Part shown: piece by piece, positions 16,815 to 24,937 of the stretch
Layout of the letters: the number at the start of each line of letters is the position of its first letter
How positions within the stretch are numbered: position 1 is the stretch's first letter
From: Providencia manganoxydans
GTDB taxonomy: Bacteria; Pseudomonadota; Gammaproteobacteria; Enterobacterales; Enterobacteriaceae
Direction of reading: 5' to 3'
DNA: 64,000 nt
Assembly: GCF_016618195.1 (NCBI RefSeq)
Contig: NZ_CP067099.1
Span: 1,178,001 to 1,242,000, forward strand
Program-made: the position numbers and the translations under genes
Notes under the pieces: generated by a model
The model's input: the letters and a program-made list of their open reading frames with translations, nothing else
What the model was told of the DNA's origin: nothing
Database searches by the model: none

Positions 16815-18245
16815 CTAACCCATCGTCAATGTTGCAGAATCAGCCGATAGTGTTAATTTTGTATGTTCCGGCACAGATTGTATCTCTTCACCCAGATTTA
16901 CCAACATTGGAAGTCCCATTTTTGCAGCAATAATGCAGGTGTGTGAATACGGTGAACCATTCGATAGCGCTATACCAACTACAGGTGTGTCTTTATAGCG
17001 CATGAGTTCTAAAGGCCCTAAATTATCAGCTAATAAGATGGTTGGTTCAGTTAAGGCTGGGTTAAGCGGATTTGTTGCACTTAGCAACAACAGCAACTGA
17101 TTTTTTAAATCATCAATGTCGATATACCTCGCTTGTAAATATGTATCGTCGAGTTGCTGGTATTGTTGTGACATGTCTGCAAAAACAGACATTATTGCCT
17201 CAGCCGCCGTGCGATGCTGGCTGATGATCTGCTGTTTAATTGATTCAAGCAGCTCAGCGTCATCAAGTAATAAGCTGTGTCCATTAAAAATATCAGAAAT
17301 ACTTTTACCATACTGCTGACTTAATGAGTCCGCCAGTGTGGCTAGTTGAGATTGTAGCTGCTCAAGTGCTTGAGTCGCTTTAGTGATCTCTTGTTCACTA
17401 GTTTGATATGTTGGCAAGCTAAATTCTGTATTGACAGGTTTATGATAGGCAAACCCTGTCACCGAAGGGAGCATAGCCGCTTTTCCTATTAAGTATTTAT
17501 CATCTGAGGTGGTGATATCGTCGCCAAAATTATGTTGAGCAAGTTGTTTAAATGCATTAATAGCGGCTTGGCTATCACTACCTTCAGCAATCAAAGTAAT
17601 TTTGTCACCTTTGCGTACTTGTAATAACGCAATTTGATTCATGCTTTTCGCATCTGCACGCTTATCGTTATTGTGTAGTTCTACTTTGGCATCAAATCCA
17701 GCGAGTAATGAGGCAAGTTTCGCTGCGGGGCGAATATGTAACCCTGAAGGATTGCGTACCACCCATTGTGTTTTGAGTGCTTGGTGAGTAAAAACATTAG
17801 CTTGAGTTGGTTGTTGGTTTGATGTATCAACTTTGTCATTTAGTTGCTGCTGTTTTGCATGTAGCGCTTGATGTGCTTCATTCAAAATAGTTTCAATTGT
17901 GGCTCCACTCGAAGCTGCTGCTGTAATTGCAATTGTGCCTTCAACTAACGGCGCGCTACATAAATGAACTTTTTTTGCTAGTTCGGGGTCAAGAAGATCA
18001 AGAGCAGTTTCGGCACTCAGTAGCGCACTACCTAAATCCATTAATAGGATAATGTGTTCTGCATCTGATAGCTGCTCAACAGCTTCCATAACTTTGATGG
18101 CATCTGTACCAATAGGGTGTTGTTCATCATCAACTCCTGCTGCAATCACAATTTGGCAGTTTTGCTTGTTTTGCATTTGTTCGGCGAGTTGAAGCAGTCC
18201 GTCAGCGAGCTGTTTGCTATGAGAAATAATAATAAGACCGATCAT
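16815..18245 (-). CDS. dhaM: DhaM, PTS-dependent dihydroxyacetone kinase phosphotransferase subunit (orphan)
   Basis: This 476-residue protein has the three-domain layout of DhaM. An EIIA-mannose-like domain comes first (GLIIISHSKQLADG, phosphorylatable His9). An HPr-like domain near residues 160-240 has NPSGLHIRPAAKLASLL. A partial enzyme-I-like domain carries SNGSPYSHTCIIAAKMGLP with its His. It relays phosphate from the PTS to DhaL, which phosphorylates dihydroxyacetone held by DhaK. In E. coli dhaK and dhaL directly precede dhaM. Here the 680 bases upstream contain no gene, so the subunits must be elsewhere or missing. The start has a GGAGAA site. Confidence 0.92.
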   Translation of the reverse strand: MIGLIIISHSKQLADGLLQLAEQMQNKQNCQIVIAAGVDDEQHPIGTDAIKVMEAVEQLSDAEHIILLMDLGSALLSAETALDLLDPELAKKVHLCSAPLVEGTIAITAAASSGATIETILNEAHQALHAKQQQLNDKVDTSNQQPTQANVFTHQALKTQWVVRNPSGLHIRPAAKLASLLAGFDAKVELHNNDKRADAKSMNQIALLQVRKGDKITLIAEGSDSQAAINAFKQLAQHNFGDDITTSDDKYLIGKAAMLPSVTGFAYHKPVNTEFSLPTYQTSEQEITKATQALEQLQSQLATLADSLSQQYGKSISDIFNGHSLLLDDAELLESIKQQIISQHRTAAEAIMSVFADMSQQYQQLDDTYLQARYIDIDDLKNQLLLLLSATNPLNPALTEPTILLADNLGPLELMRYKDTPVVGIALSNGSPYSHTCIIAAKMGLPMLVNLGEEIQSVPEHTKLTLSADSATLTMG

Positions 18246-18730
18246 ATTCTTCTCCGTTACTTGGGCAGTGTATTTGATAATAGAGAAGTTTCGCTAAAAA
18301 AGAGAGCGCTTCAGAGGATATTCTGCAAGAAAATTGAAAAATATCAATGAAGCGCCATAACGGCTGACTGTGCTCAAAGATGTTTGCATTTTGTTGTGTG
18401 GCAACAAAGAGGCGAAAAAATTTTATTTCATTTAAGTAAAACGCTAATGTTTGTTCTTATTGAAATAAAAATTAAGGACAATGAAGAGACACCATAATTA
18501 TGGTCTAAATATTGATACTAGTATGTTAATTTTGAGCTGAATTTTTTAGATTAGAAAAATTTTTAGATAATATTGTTTCACAAAGACATAACCTAAATTT
18601 AATGTGGTAAAGATGAAGGTGTCATTCGAGTTAATTGAAGGCGAAAATAAGTAATATAACTTAAATCTAATGTGTGAAATAGTTTCTGTATGAAATTAAT
18701 AATTAACTTAAGTAACTTAATGAATAAACA
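18246..18730. other. Gene-free stretch upstream of dhaM
   Basis: AT-rich sequence in which I see no gene, no ERIC copy and no dhaK or dhaL remnant. It should contain the dhaM promoter, but I cannot place -35 and -10 boxes with confidence. Confidence 0.5.
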
Positions 18731-18790
18731 AAAAAGGCTGACACAGCTAAATTTAACATGCGACAGCCCAGTATATTAATTTAGCTGTGT
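18731..18790 (-). terminator. Nested hairpin with T run on the minus strand (possible sRNA end)
   Basis: Arms of 13 bp, ACACAGCTAAATT (18741-18753) and its exact complement (18778-18790), enclose one half of a second pairing, GGCTG/CAGCC (18736-18740 with 18764-18768). The two pairings are mutually exclusive. On the minus strand the structure ends in CAGCC followed by TTTTTTG, which is a good intrinsic terminator. It could end a transcript from the LuxR-type gene or a small RNA. Confidence 0.55.
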
Positions 18791-18797
18791 AAATTAA

Positions 18798-18871
18798 TTA
18801 CAGTTATTAAAACTGTAAAAATCTTAATATTCGAAATAAAACTACATCAAATAGTTAAATTTTTTGATGTA
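18798..18871 (-). terminator. Two further hairpins after the LuxR-type gene
   Basis: TTACAGTT and AACTGTAA form a stem at 18798-18818. TACATCAA and TTGATGTA form one at 18843-18871, followed on the minus strand by GTTTTATTT. The latter is the nearest candidate terminator for the LuxR-type gene, 56 bases past its stop. Confidence 0.55.
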
Positions 18872-18926
18872 TTAAAGCTAAAAAACTAAATTAATATATT
18901 TTTCAGTAGATTTACTTATTATTGGT

Positions 18927-19556
18927 TCATGAATATCTAGAGTAAGTGTTTATGTATTCATATTCTTGAATTAATTGTGGTAAAGATTTTATCCCAAGTT
19001 TGGTATAAATATTTGACCTGTGAACTTCAACGGTTCTTGGTGATAGAGCAAGTTTCTCAGCAGTTTCTTTACTGGTATTTCCTTCTAAAATCATATCCAT
19101 AATCTCTTTTTCACGATTAGAGAGTCTGTCAAATTTATCGGTTAACTCAGTGAATTTTTTAAGTTCTTCATATTCACTCATGAATTGCTCCATAGCATTA
19201 CTTACTGAGTGTGCAATATCTGAATCTTTAAATGGAAATGAGAAAAAGTCGAAGGCACCAGATTTAAAACTTTCGCGACAGAGCTCTAAAGAGGGCTTTT
19301 CGGAGAAAACTATAAAGGGAATAATACCGAAGTAAGTATTGATATTGCTCAACCTACCAATATGATTACTTTCACTATTTAAGAATATTAATACGCACTC
19401 TTTTGCTCCTTCTTCATCAGGGTACGTATAATTACTTGTAAATAAATCTTCATCATTATAGAACTTAAAATTGAACCCAAAAGATTCCATCATTGGTTTC
19501 AGCTTATTCTTAATGACATTATCGCTTTCTATGATTACGTGAATGGTGTTATTCAT
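18927..19556 (-). CDS. LuxR/FixJ-type regulator with a degenerate receiver domain
   Basis: The ATG at 19556 has AGGAG seven bases upstream and gives 209 residues. The C-terminal 60 residues are a LuxR-type helix-turn-helix (LSNREKEIMDMILEGNTSKETAEKLALSPRTVEVHRSNIYTKLG). The N-terminal part folds like a receiver (HVIIESDNVIKNKL, GIIPFIVFSE, SFKSGAFDFFSFPF). The phospho-acceptor strand reads FLNSES with no Asp, and the conserved Lys-Pro near residue 110 reads FPF. Phosphorylation by a histidine kinase is therefore unlikely, and no kinase gene is nearby. Its target and signal are unknown. Confidence 0.8.
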   Translation of the reverse strand: MNNTIHVIIESDNVIKNKLKPMMESFGFNFKFYNDEDLFTSNYTYPDEEGAKECVLIFLNSESNHIGRLSNINTYFGIIPFIVFSEKPSLELCRESFKSGAFDFFSFPFKDSDIAHSVSNAMEQFMSEYEELKKFTELTDKFDRLSNREKEIMDMILEGNTSKETAEKLALSPRTVEVHRSNIYTKLGIKSLPQLIQEYEYINTYSRYS

Positions 19557-20045
19557 CACCATACTCCTGTTACACTGATTTGATATTCATATAAATTCAA
19601 AAAAATACGTTTAACCGATAGCGAAGTAAGCCTATGGTAATATTTTCTCGCTAATTTTTTAGTTTTATTATTAATGTATTTATGAACCTTTACTGACCTT
19701 AATTTATATTATATTTCACAGCTAGATAAATTTAATATAAAAGTAGAATTAATGGTTAATATTTGTGTCAGTAAGTAAGAAATAATAAATACCTAGCGGG
19801 ATATGTAAGTGTTTTTACTTATCCTTAGGTTTGGCTACTTTAATATTTTAGATATGTTATAAAATTTTTTTACACATTGGAATGATAATATCTCAAAATA
19901 GTAGTCATAAAAAGCACTAGCGCTAGATTTTGTGTAGTTTCATTTGTAATGATTACGTGATTGCTGAATAAGATGGTAGATGATTTTTATCTCTATCATG
20001 TTAGAATTTTCATTTACTATTACATAGCTGAGTGAAAATACTTAA
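19557..20045. promoter_or_regulatory. Intergenic region between divergent regulators, with a palindrome at 19917-19926
   Basis: This AT-rich region must hold promoters for both the LuxR-type gene and cscR. The only clear element is CTAGCGCTAG at 19917-19926, a perfect 10-bp palindrome with the central CG common in LacI-family operators. It might serve autoregulation of cscR, but it does not match the stronger operator near cscK. I see no gene here. Confidence 0.35.
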
Positions 20046-21041
20046 ATGGCTTCTTTAAAAGATGTAGCTCGACTTGCTAATGTTTCATTGATGACAGTCT
20101 CAAGAGCTATCAATAACCCTGAGCTTCTGAAACCTGAGACCCTTAAGCAGGTACAGGAAGCCATTCGAAACCTTAATTATGTCCCTGACTTTTCAGCTCG
20201 AAAAATTCGAGGCAAAGGATCAAAAGTATCAACAGTAGGCGTTTTAGCTCTCGATACTGCGACTACACCCTATTCTGTTGAGATTATTCTTTCAATAGAA
20301 CAGACGGCAAGGCAATTTGGATGGAGTAGCTTTGTGGTCAACATCACATCAAATGAAGACAATGAGCGAGCAGTAAGGCAATTATTATCTCAGCGGCCTG
20401 ATGGTATTATTTATACTACGATGGGGTTAAGGGAAGTTTCTATTCCTGAGGGGCTACATAAAAACCATTTAGTACTAGCTAACTGTATTGATGTACAAAA
20501 GCGGTTACCGGCGTATATACCTGATGATTACAACGGGCAATATAATGCTATGCGCAAATTAATCGAAAAAGGTTACCGGAAACCATTATGTTTATATATA
20601 CCAAAAGAAACGTTAGCCGGAAATATACGTAGAAAAGCAGTTGAGTCAGCTTGGTGTGATGCTGGGTTCGCCACTGAGGTATTACAACAGTATCATTTAG
20701 CGATGGGCGATGAGCATTATCTCGATGTGGTTGGATTGATTAATAATCATTGTAAAAATGGCCAACCTGATTTTGATGTTGTGGTGTGTGGTAATGACCG
20801 TATTGCTTTTTTAGCTTATCAAGTGTTATTGGGCAAAGGGATCCACATTCCAAAAGATGTGGCAGTATTGGGATATGACAATATGATTGGCGTTGGTGAG
20901 TTATTTTATCCACCACTAACAACGGTTGTGTTACCTCATTATCAATTAGGGGAACAAGCTGCATTACATATCATTGAGCAACGGAAAAATAATGGTACTC
21001 AATATGTTGCATGTGATTTATTAGAAAGGTCATCAATTTAA
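20046..21041 (+). CDS. cscR: CscR-like LacI-family repressor of sucrose genes
   Basis: At 331 residues this is a normal LacI-family protein. The helix-turn-helix is ASLKDVARLANVSLMTVSRAINNP and the hinge is YVPDFSARKIRG. A periplasmic-binding-protein-like core follows with RPDGIIYTTMGLR, PAYIPDDYNGQY and PPLTTVVLPH. The sequence recalls CscR of E. coli more than ScrR. It should repress cscA and cscK and be released by sucrose or fructose. It converges on cscA, with 36 bases between them. Confidence 0.87.
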   Translation: MASLKDVARLANVSLMTVSRAINNPELLKPETLKQVQEAIRNLNYVPDFSARKIRGKGSKVSTVGVLALDTATTPYSVEIILSIEQTARQFGWSSFVVNITSNEDNERAVRQLLSQRPDGIIYTTMGLREVSIPEGLHKNHLVLANCIDVQKRLPAYIPDDYNGQYNAMRKLIEKGYRKPLCLYIPKETLAGNIRRKAVESAWCDAGFATEVLQQYHLAMGDEHYLDVVGLINNHCKNGQPDFDVVVCGNDRIAFLAYQVLLGKGIHIPKDVAVLGYDNMIGVGELFYPPLTTVVLPHYQLGEQAALHIIEQRKNNGTQYVACDLLERSSI

Positions 21042-21073
21042 GGGAACGCTTATTAGCAAACGTCCCCCTTAAA
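21037..21073. terminator. Hairpin between convergent cscR and cscA
   Basis: TTTAAGGG pairs with CCCTTAAA and an inner ACG with CGT, around a loop of 12 bases. The stem overlaps the cscR stop codon. There is no long T run, so it is a plausible two-way terminator at best. Confidence 0.45.
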
Positions 21074-21077
21074 AATA

Positions 21078-22532
21078 TTATTCAACAGCTTTGTTGAGTC
21101 GCCATAAAGTCGCTTTGAGTAATTTTGCCGATTGGTTAATCGCAAATAATGTTAAAGCACGTTGGTTTTTTTGTGGATATATACGGCTAGTAAAACAAAT
21201 TTCCCCCTCATTGATAAATACTTCAAGACTTGATTTGTCAATGAATGCATGGATTTTTAGCTGGCGAGTTTGCGGTAAAGCCGCACTGCGATAATCACTG
21301 ATTGTATGCTCAGGGTAGTGGCGAGCTAAAACAAGTTGCTGTGATTGGCCATCAATAAAAAATTGAGCACCATTACCAACCCAAAACCCAAATTTCTCCG
21401 CGGGGCTATTTTCTAAATCCCAAATTAACTCAACTTCACAAGCTGTCGCATCTTCAAGTAGCATAATTTGGGTGTTTTTTTCAAATATACAAGGTTCAAT
21501 CTCTATGGCCGATTGGCGAAGAGTGGCGAGTTCTTTAATTGGATTAACGTAGACTTTGCCTTGATCGCTTAATGTGAGTTCTCTCGGAAGAGTCAAACAA
21601 CCGGACCAACCATGAGGTTTTGATGGCATATGGCTTTCCCACATATCCATCCATGCAATGGCAATACGTCGTCCATCTTTAGATAAAAAAGTTTGTGGCG
21701 CATAAAAATCATGTCCATAGTCGATTTCACTAAATTGATTTGTCACTTCGTAACATTGGTTAGGTGACCAGTTACCAACCAGATAACCATTTTGGAAACG
21801 ATTGCGATATTGATGGTTTTGTGGTTTTTTCCCTTGTGGGGAAAATAGTGTGACAAATTGCTCTCCAAGTGGGAAAAAATCGGGACATTCCCACATATAG
21901 ACATTTTTATCGTCTGTTTTGGCAAGTATTTGGTAATCTTCAGACCAATTAAATAGATCATAACTATGAAAAAGTAGGACCTGCCCTAGGTCAGAACTAT
22001 CTCTTGCTCCAACAACCATCCACCAACGCGAATCTTGATACCATACCTTTGGGTCACGAAAATGCATATAGCCTTCAGGTGAGGGGAGCACGACACCTTT
22101 TTTTTCAAAATGGATGCCATCATCGCTAACTGCTAAGCACTGTGCCTGATAAATTTGGCTATCATCACCGACGTCTGATAGCCAAATGTGTCCTGTATAA
22201 AATAAATACAACTTTCCATCATGGCTGACGGCAGATCCTGAAAAGCACCCATCGCGATCGTACTGCTCACCCGGTGCGAGTGCTATTGGTTGGTGTTGCC
22301 AATGAACCATGTCTTTGCTCGTAGCATGTCCCCAGTGCATTGGTCCCCAGTCTGCACTGTAGGGGTGATGTTGATAGAATGCATGATACAGACCATTATG
22401 ATAAATAAGTCCATTTGGATCATTTAGCCAACCTGCGTAGGTCGCAAGGTGATATTCAGGATAAAACTGCTTATCAAGGGATAATCGAGCAGTTTCAAGT
22501 GCTATCGTTGCTTGTTCAATACGCTGTTTCAT
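21078..22532 (-). CDS. cscA: CscA-like sucrose hydrolase, glycoside hydrolase family 32
   Basis: The ATG at 22532 has an AAGGAA site and gives 484 residues. The longer frame to 22619 runs into the promoter and is rejected. GH32 motifs are all present: WLNDPNG with the nucleophile Asp, MHFRDPKVW with the transition-state Asp, and MWECPDFF with the acid/base Glu. A C-terminal beta-sandwich ends with DKSSLEVFINEGE. The sequence is closest in memory to invertase CscA, which splits free sucrose. ScrB, which splits sucrose-6-phosphate, is the alternative. It is cytosolic, with no signal peptide. Confidence 0.9.
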   Translation of the reverse strand: MKQRIEQATIALETARLSLDKQFYPEYHLATYAGWLNDPNGLIYHNGLYHAFYQHHPYSADWGPMHWGHATSKDMVHWQHQPIALAPGEQYDRDGCFSGSAVSHDGKLYLFYTGHIWLSDVGDDSQIYQAQCLAVSDDGIHFEKKGVVLPSPEGYMHFRDPKVWYQDSRWWMVVGARDSSDLGQVLLFHSYDLFNWSEDYQILAKTDDKNVYMWECPDFFPLGEQFVTLFSPQGKKPQNHQYRNRFQNGYLVGNWSPNQCYEVTNQFSEIDYGHDFYAPQTFLSKDGRRIAIAWMDMWESHMPSKPHGWSGCLTLPRELTLSDQGKVYVNPIKELATLRQSAIEIEPCIFEKNTQIMLLEDATACEVELIWDLENSPAEKFGFWVGNGAQFFIDGQSQQLVLARHYPEHTISDYRSAALPQTRQLKIHAFIDKSSLEVFINEGEICFTSRIYPQKNQRALTLFAINQSAKLLKATLWRLNKAVE

Positions 22533-22660
22533 CAATATTCCTTTTATTTTCAAAATCAATTTTTGGCAAAGCTCACTTCTTTGTATATCCCTAAATATAA
22601 CGAAGGGGGGATATAACACGTGCGTTGATATTGCTTTTTATTTATACTGCTAGTTATTGA

Positions 22661-22674
22661 TGTTAACGTTAACA
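22661..22674. promoter_or_regulatory. Palindromic LacI-family operator between cscA and cscK
   Basis: TGTTAACGTTAACA is a perfect 14-bp palindrome with the central CG expected for LacI-type operators. Its right half is also a TTAACA -35 box, followed 16 bases later by GATAAT (22691-22696) in front of cscK. Its left half, read on the minus strand, can serve as TTAACA for cscA. One operator could thus repress both divergent genes. Confidence 0.75.
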
Positions 22675-22739
22675 AGTTTGTATTTCTAGTGATAATTATC
22701 GTAAATGATCGCTAAGTTAGATCTTAGAAAGGAGAAATC

Positions 22740-23684
22740 ATGAAAGTTTGGTCTTTAGGTGATGCGGTTGTTGATTTGATCCCTTTACAGAATATGCAAT
22801 ATGAGGCCTGTGCGGGGGGGGCTCCAGTAAATGTCGCGGCTGGGATCGCTAAATTAGGGCAATCTAGTGGTTTTATTGGTCGAGTAGGGGAAGATGCATT
22901 TGGTCATTTTATGCAAAAAACCTTATTTGATTTGGGCGTTGATACCTCATCAATGGAGTTTGATGAATTACATCGTACTAGCACGGTACTGGTCTCCTTA
23001 CAGGAAAATGGTGAGCGTGAATTCTCTTTTTTAGTTTCACCTTCCGCAGACCAGTTTCTCAGTAATAAAAATTTACCTATTTTTGACAAAGGTATCTTAC
23101 ATTTTTGTTCACTAGCACTGGTTCATCCAGTTTGTCGAGGTTCATTGCTCGAAGCTATGGATAAGATGAAACAGTCAGAGGGACTATTGAGCTTTGATGT
23201 CAATATCCGGCCACAAATGTGGGCTGATCCTATTGAAATGCAAACTACCGTTGAACGGTTTGCTCATCAGGCGGATATCTTAAAATTGTCGGAAGAAGAG
23301 CTGTTATGGTTAACTGAAGAAGTCTCTTTTGATATGGCGCTTGAAAAGTTAACGGGTTATCCCGCAAGCTTAAAAATTATTACTCAGGGGGCAAAAGGTT
23401 GTGTCGTTTTAACACCTAAGCGGCAGATTGCGATCAGTGCGTATCGCGTTGAAAGTATTGATACGACAGGTGCTGGAGACGCATTTATGGCAGGTTTACT
23501 CGCGGCGATATCTCAATTTGGCGTTAATGACAGTGATGAGTATTTTTTAACAATCATCACACAAGCCGCAGCCTGTGGTGCATTAGCAACCACTCGTAAG
23601 GGGGCGATCAGTGCAGCCCCTTCTCAAGATGAGTTAGCGGAGTTTATTCGTCAGCAACCACCATTACATATTCGTGAACTTTAA
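22740..23684 (+). CDS. cscK: CscK/ScrK-like fructokinase, PfkB family
   Basis: This 314-residue PfkB kinase opens with KVWSLGDAVVDLIP and has the N-terminal signature GGAPVNVAAGIAKLG. The C-terminal signature DTTGAGDAFMAGLL carries the catalytic Asp. It phosphorylates the fructose released by sucrose hydrolysis to fructose-6-phosphate. AAGGAG lies six bases before the start. It is divergent from cscA across a shared operator, and no sucrose permease gene adjoins it. Confidence 0.9.
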   Translation: MKVWSLGDAVVDLIPLQNMQYEACAGGAPVNVAAGIAKLGQSSGFIGRVGEDAFGHFMQKTLFDLGVDTSSMEFDELHRTSTVLVSLQENGEREFSFLVSPSADQFLSNKNLPIFDKGILHFCSLALVHPVCRGSLLEAMDKMKQSEGLLSFDVNIRPQMWADPIEMQTTVERFAHQADILKLSEEELLWLTEEVSFDMALEKLTGYPASLKIITQGAKGCVVLTPKRQIAISAYRVESIDTTGAGDAFMAGLLAAISQFGVNDSDEYFLTIITQAAACGALATTRKGAISAAPSQDELAEFIRQQPPLHIREL

Positions 23685-23728
23685 AATTTGATAACAATCA
23701 TTCATTTAGATAAATAAAGGAGTATCAT

Positions 23729-23868
23729 ATATATTCTAAATAATTCGAGGTGCAGCTAGATGATAAGTGTCTGTGTGGTTAGTTGTCATACATAAGTATG
23801 TGGAGAGTCGTGAATATACCTAGTCACTCAGACTTTAGTCAAAGTGCTGCAACTTGAAGTATAACAAG
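23729..23868. repeat. ERIC element copy 5 (opposite orientation)
   Basis: It reads from ATATTCTAAATAATTCGAGG to CTTGAAGTATAAC, i.e. the reverse of the earlier copies, with TACATAAGTATGTGG in the core. It fills the gap between cscK and rarD. Confidence 0.88.
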
Positions 23869-23902
23869 CGCCTAATATTGATGAATAAGCTCTGGATTAT
23901 AT

Positions 23903-24829
23903 ATGTTACTCAGATCAGGGATAGCATTGGCTATCTTTTCTTATATTCTTTGGGGGATCACACCACTTTTTTATCGCTTGTTACCGGGCGCTGAGCCTTT
24001 AGAGTTGCTGGCTCAGCGGGTGATTTGGTCGGTCCCTTTTTTGTTGTTAATCCGCTTTATTATTAAAAATAAAACACTATGGAAGCAGGTTTGGGCTGAT
24101 AAGCGCTCAATTATTCTGTGTTTGTTTAGTTCGTCAATCATGGCGATTTCATGGGGAGCCTTTACCTACGCATTAACCCATGGTCAGGTTTTAGCTGCTA
24201 GCCTTGGCTATTTTATCAATCCGTTATTTTCGATTTTATTAGGTGTGGTGTTTTTGCATGAAAGATTGGTCGTGGCCGAAAAAATGGCGGTATTACTAAT
24301 TTTTTCAGGAGTAAGCTTTCAAATTTGGCAATATGGTGAGCTGCCTGTGCTTGCTTTGATTATGGGAAGTGCATTTGCGGTTTATGGCCTGATCCGTAAA
24401 TTTATCCGTTTTGATGTGATCACTTCTTTGTTTGTTGAAGCGGTTTGGTTATTACCAATTGCTTTTGTGATTATTGGGTGGTTATCTGCGAATGACTTGA
24501 GTGCAGTCTTTGCAGGTGATTGGTCTATTAAAATGCTCTATATGTTAGCCGCGCCTGTGACCATTATTCCATTGCTGTTTTTTACGGCAGCAATCAAACG
24601 TACTACATTGACTGTCATCGGTTTGGCACAATATATCGAGCCAACTATTCAATTTTTATTAGCTGTATTTTTATTCAATGAATTATTTGATTGGATTAAA
24701 GGTGTTAGCTTCTCATTGATTTGGCTAGGGTTATTATGCTGTGTGATTGCTTTACTGCATAAACGTTATACGCAGTATCATAAGCGCGTTGCCTATGTGA
24801 CAGGGCGTGATAAAACGCCTCAATTATAA
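23903..24829 (+). CDS. rarD: RarD, EamA/DMT-superfamily inner-membrane transporter
   Basis: This 308-residue protein has ten hydrophobic segments in two EamA-like repeats. Opening segments such as IALAIFSYILWGITPLFYRLLP and AQRVIWSVPFLL, and HGQVLAASLGYFINPLFSILLG in the middle, are characteristic of RarD. The family exports small metabolites. RarD was named for a link with chloramphenicol resistance, but its substrate is not settled. The ribosome site is weak. It lies just after an ERIC copy, so its promoter may fall within or next to the repeat. Confidence 0.9.
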   Translation: MLLRSGIALAIFSYILWGITPLFYRLLPGAEPLELLAQRVIWSVPFLLLIRFIIKNKTLWKQVWADKRSIILCLFSSSIMAISWGAFTYALTHGQVLAASLGYFINPLFSILLGVVFLHERLVVAEKMAVLLIFSGVSFQIWQYGELPVLALIMGSAFAVYGLIRKFIRFDVITSLFVEAVWLLPIAFVIIGWLSANDLSAVFAGDWSIKMLYMLAAPVTIIPLLFFTAAIKRTTLTVIGLAQYIEPTIQFLLAVFLFNELFDWIKGVSFSLIWLGLLCCVIALLHKRYTQYHKRVAYVTGRDKTPQL

Positions 24830-24862
24830 TAAATAATGAATGTTGTCGATCTGTAGTGGTTT

Positions 24863-24878
24863 AGGCAATCGTTTGCGT
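24863..24878 (+). promoter_or_regulatory. PurR box upstream of purT
   Basis: AGGCAATCGTTTGCGT matches the PurR consensus ACGCAAACGTTTGCGT at 14 of 16 positions and lies 59 bases before the purT start. Repression of purT by PurR with hypoxanthine or guanine is expected. Confidence 0.8.
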
Positions 24879-24937
24879 ATATACTTTATATGAATCGGTT
24901 TGTTAAATTGGCGTTTTTACATACAAGGTTATCTAAC

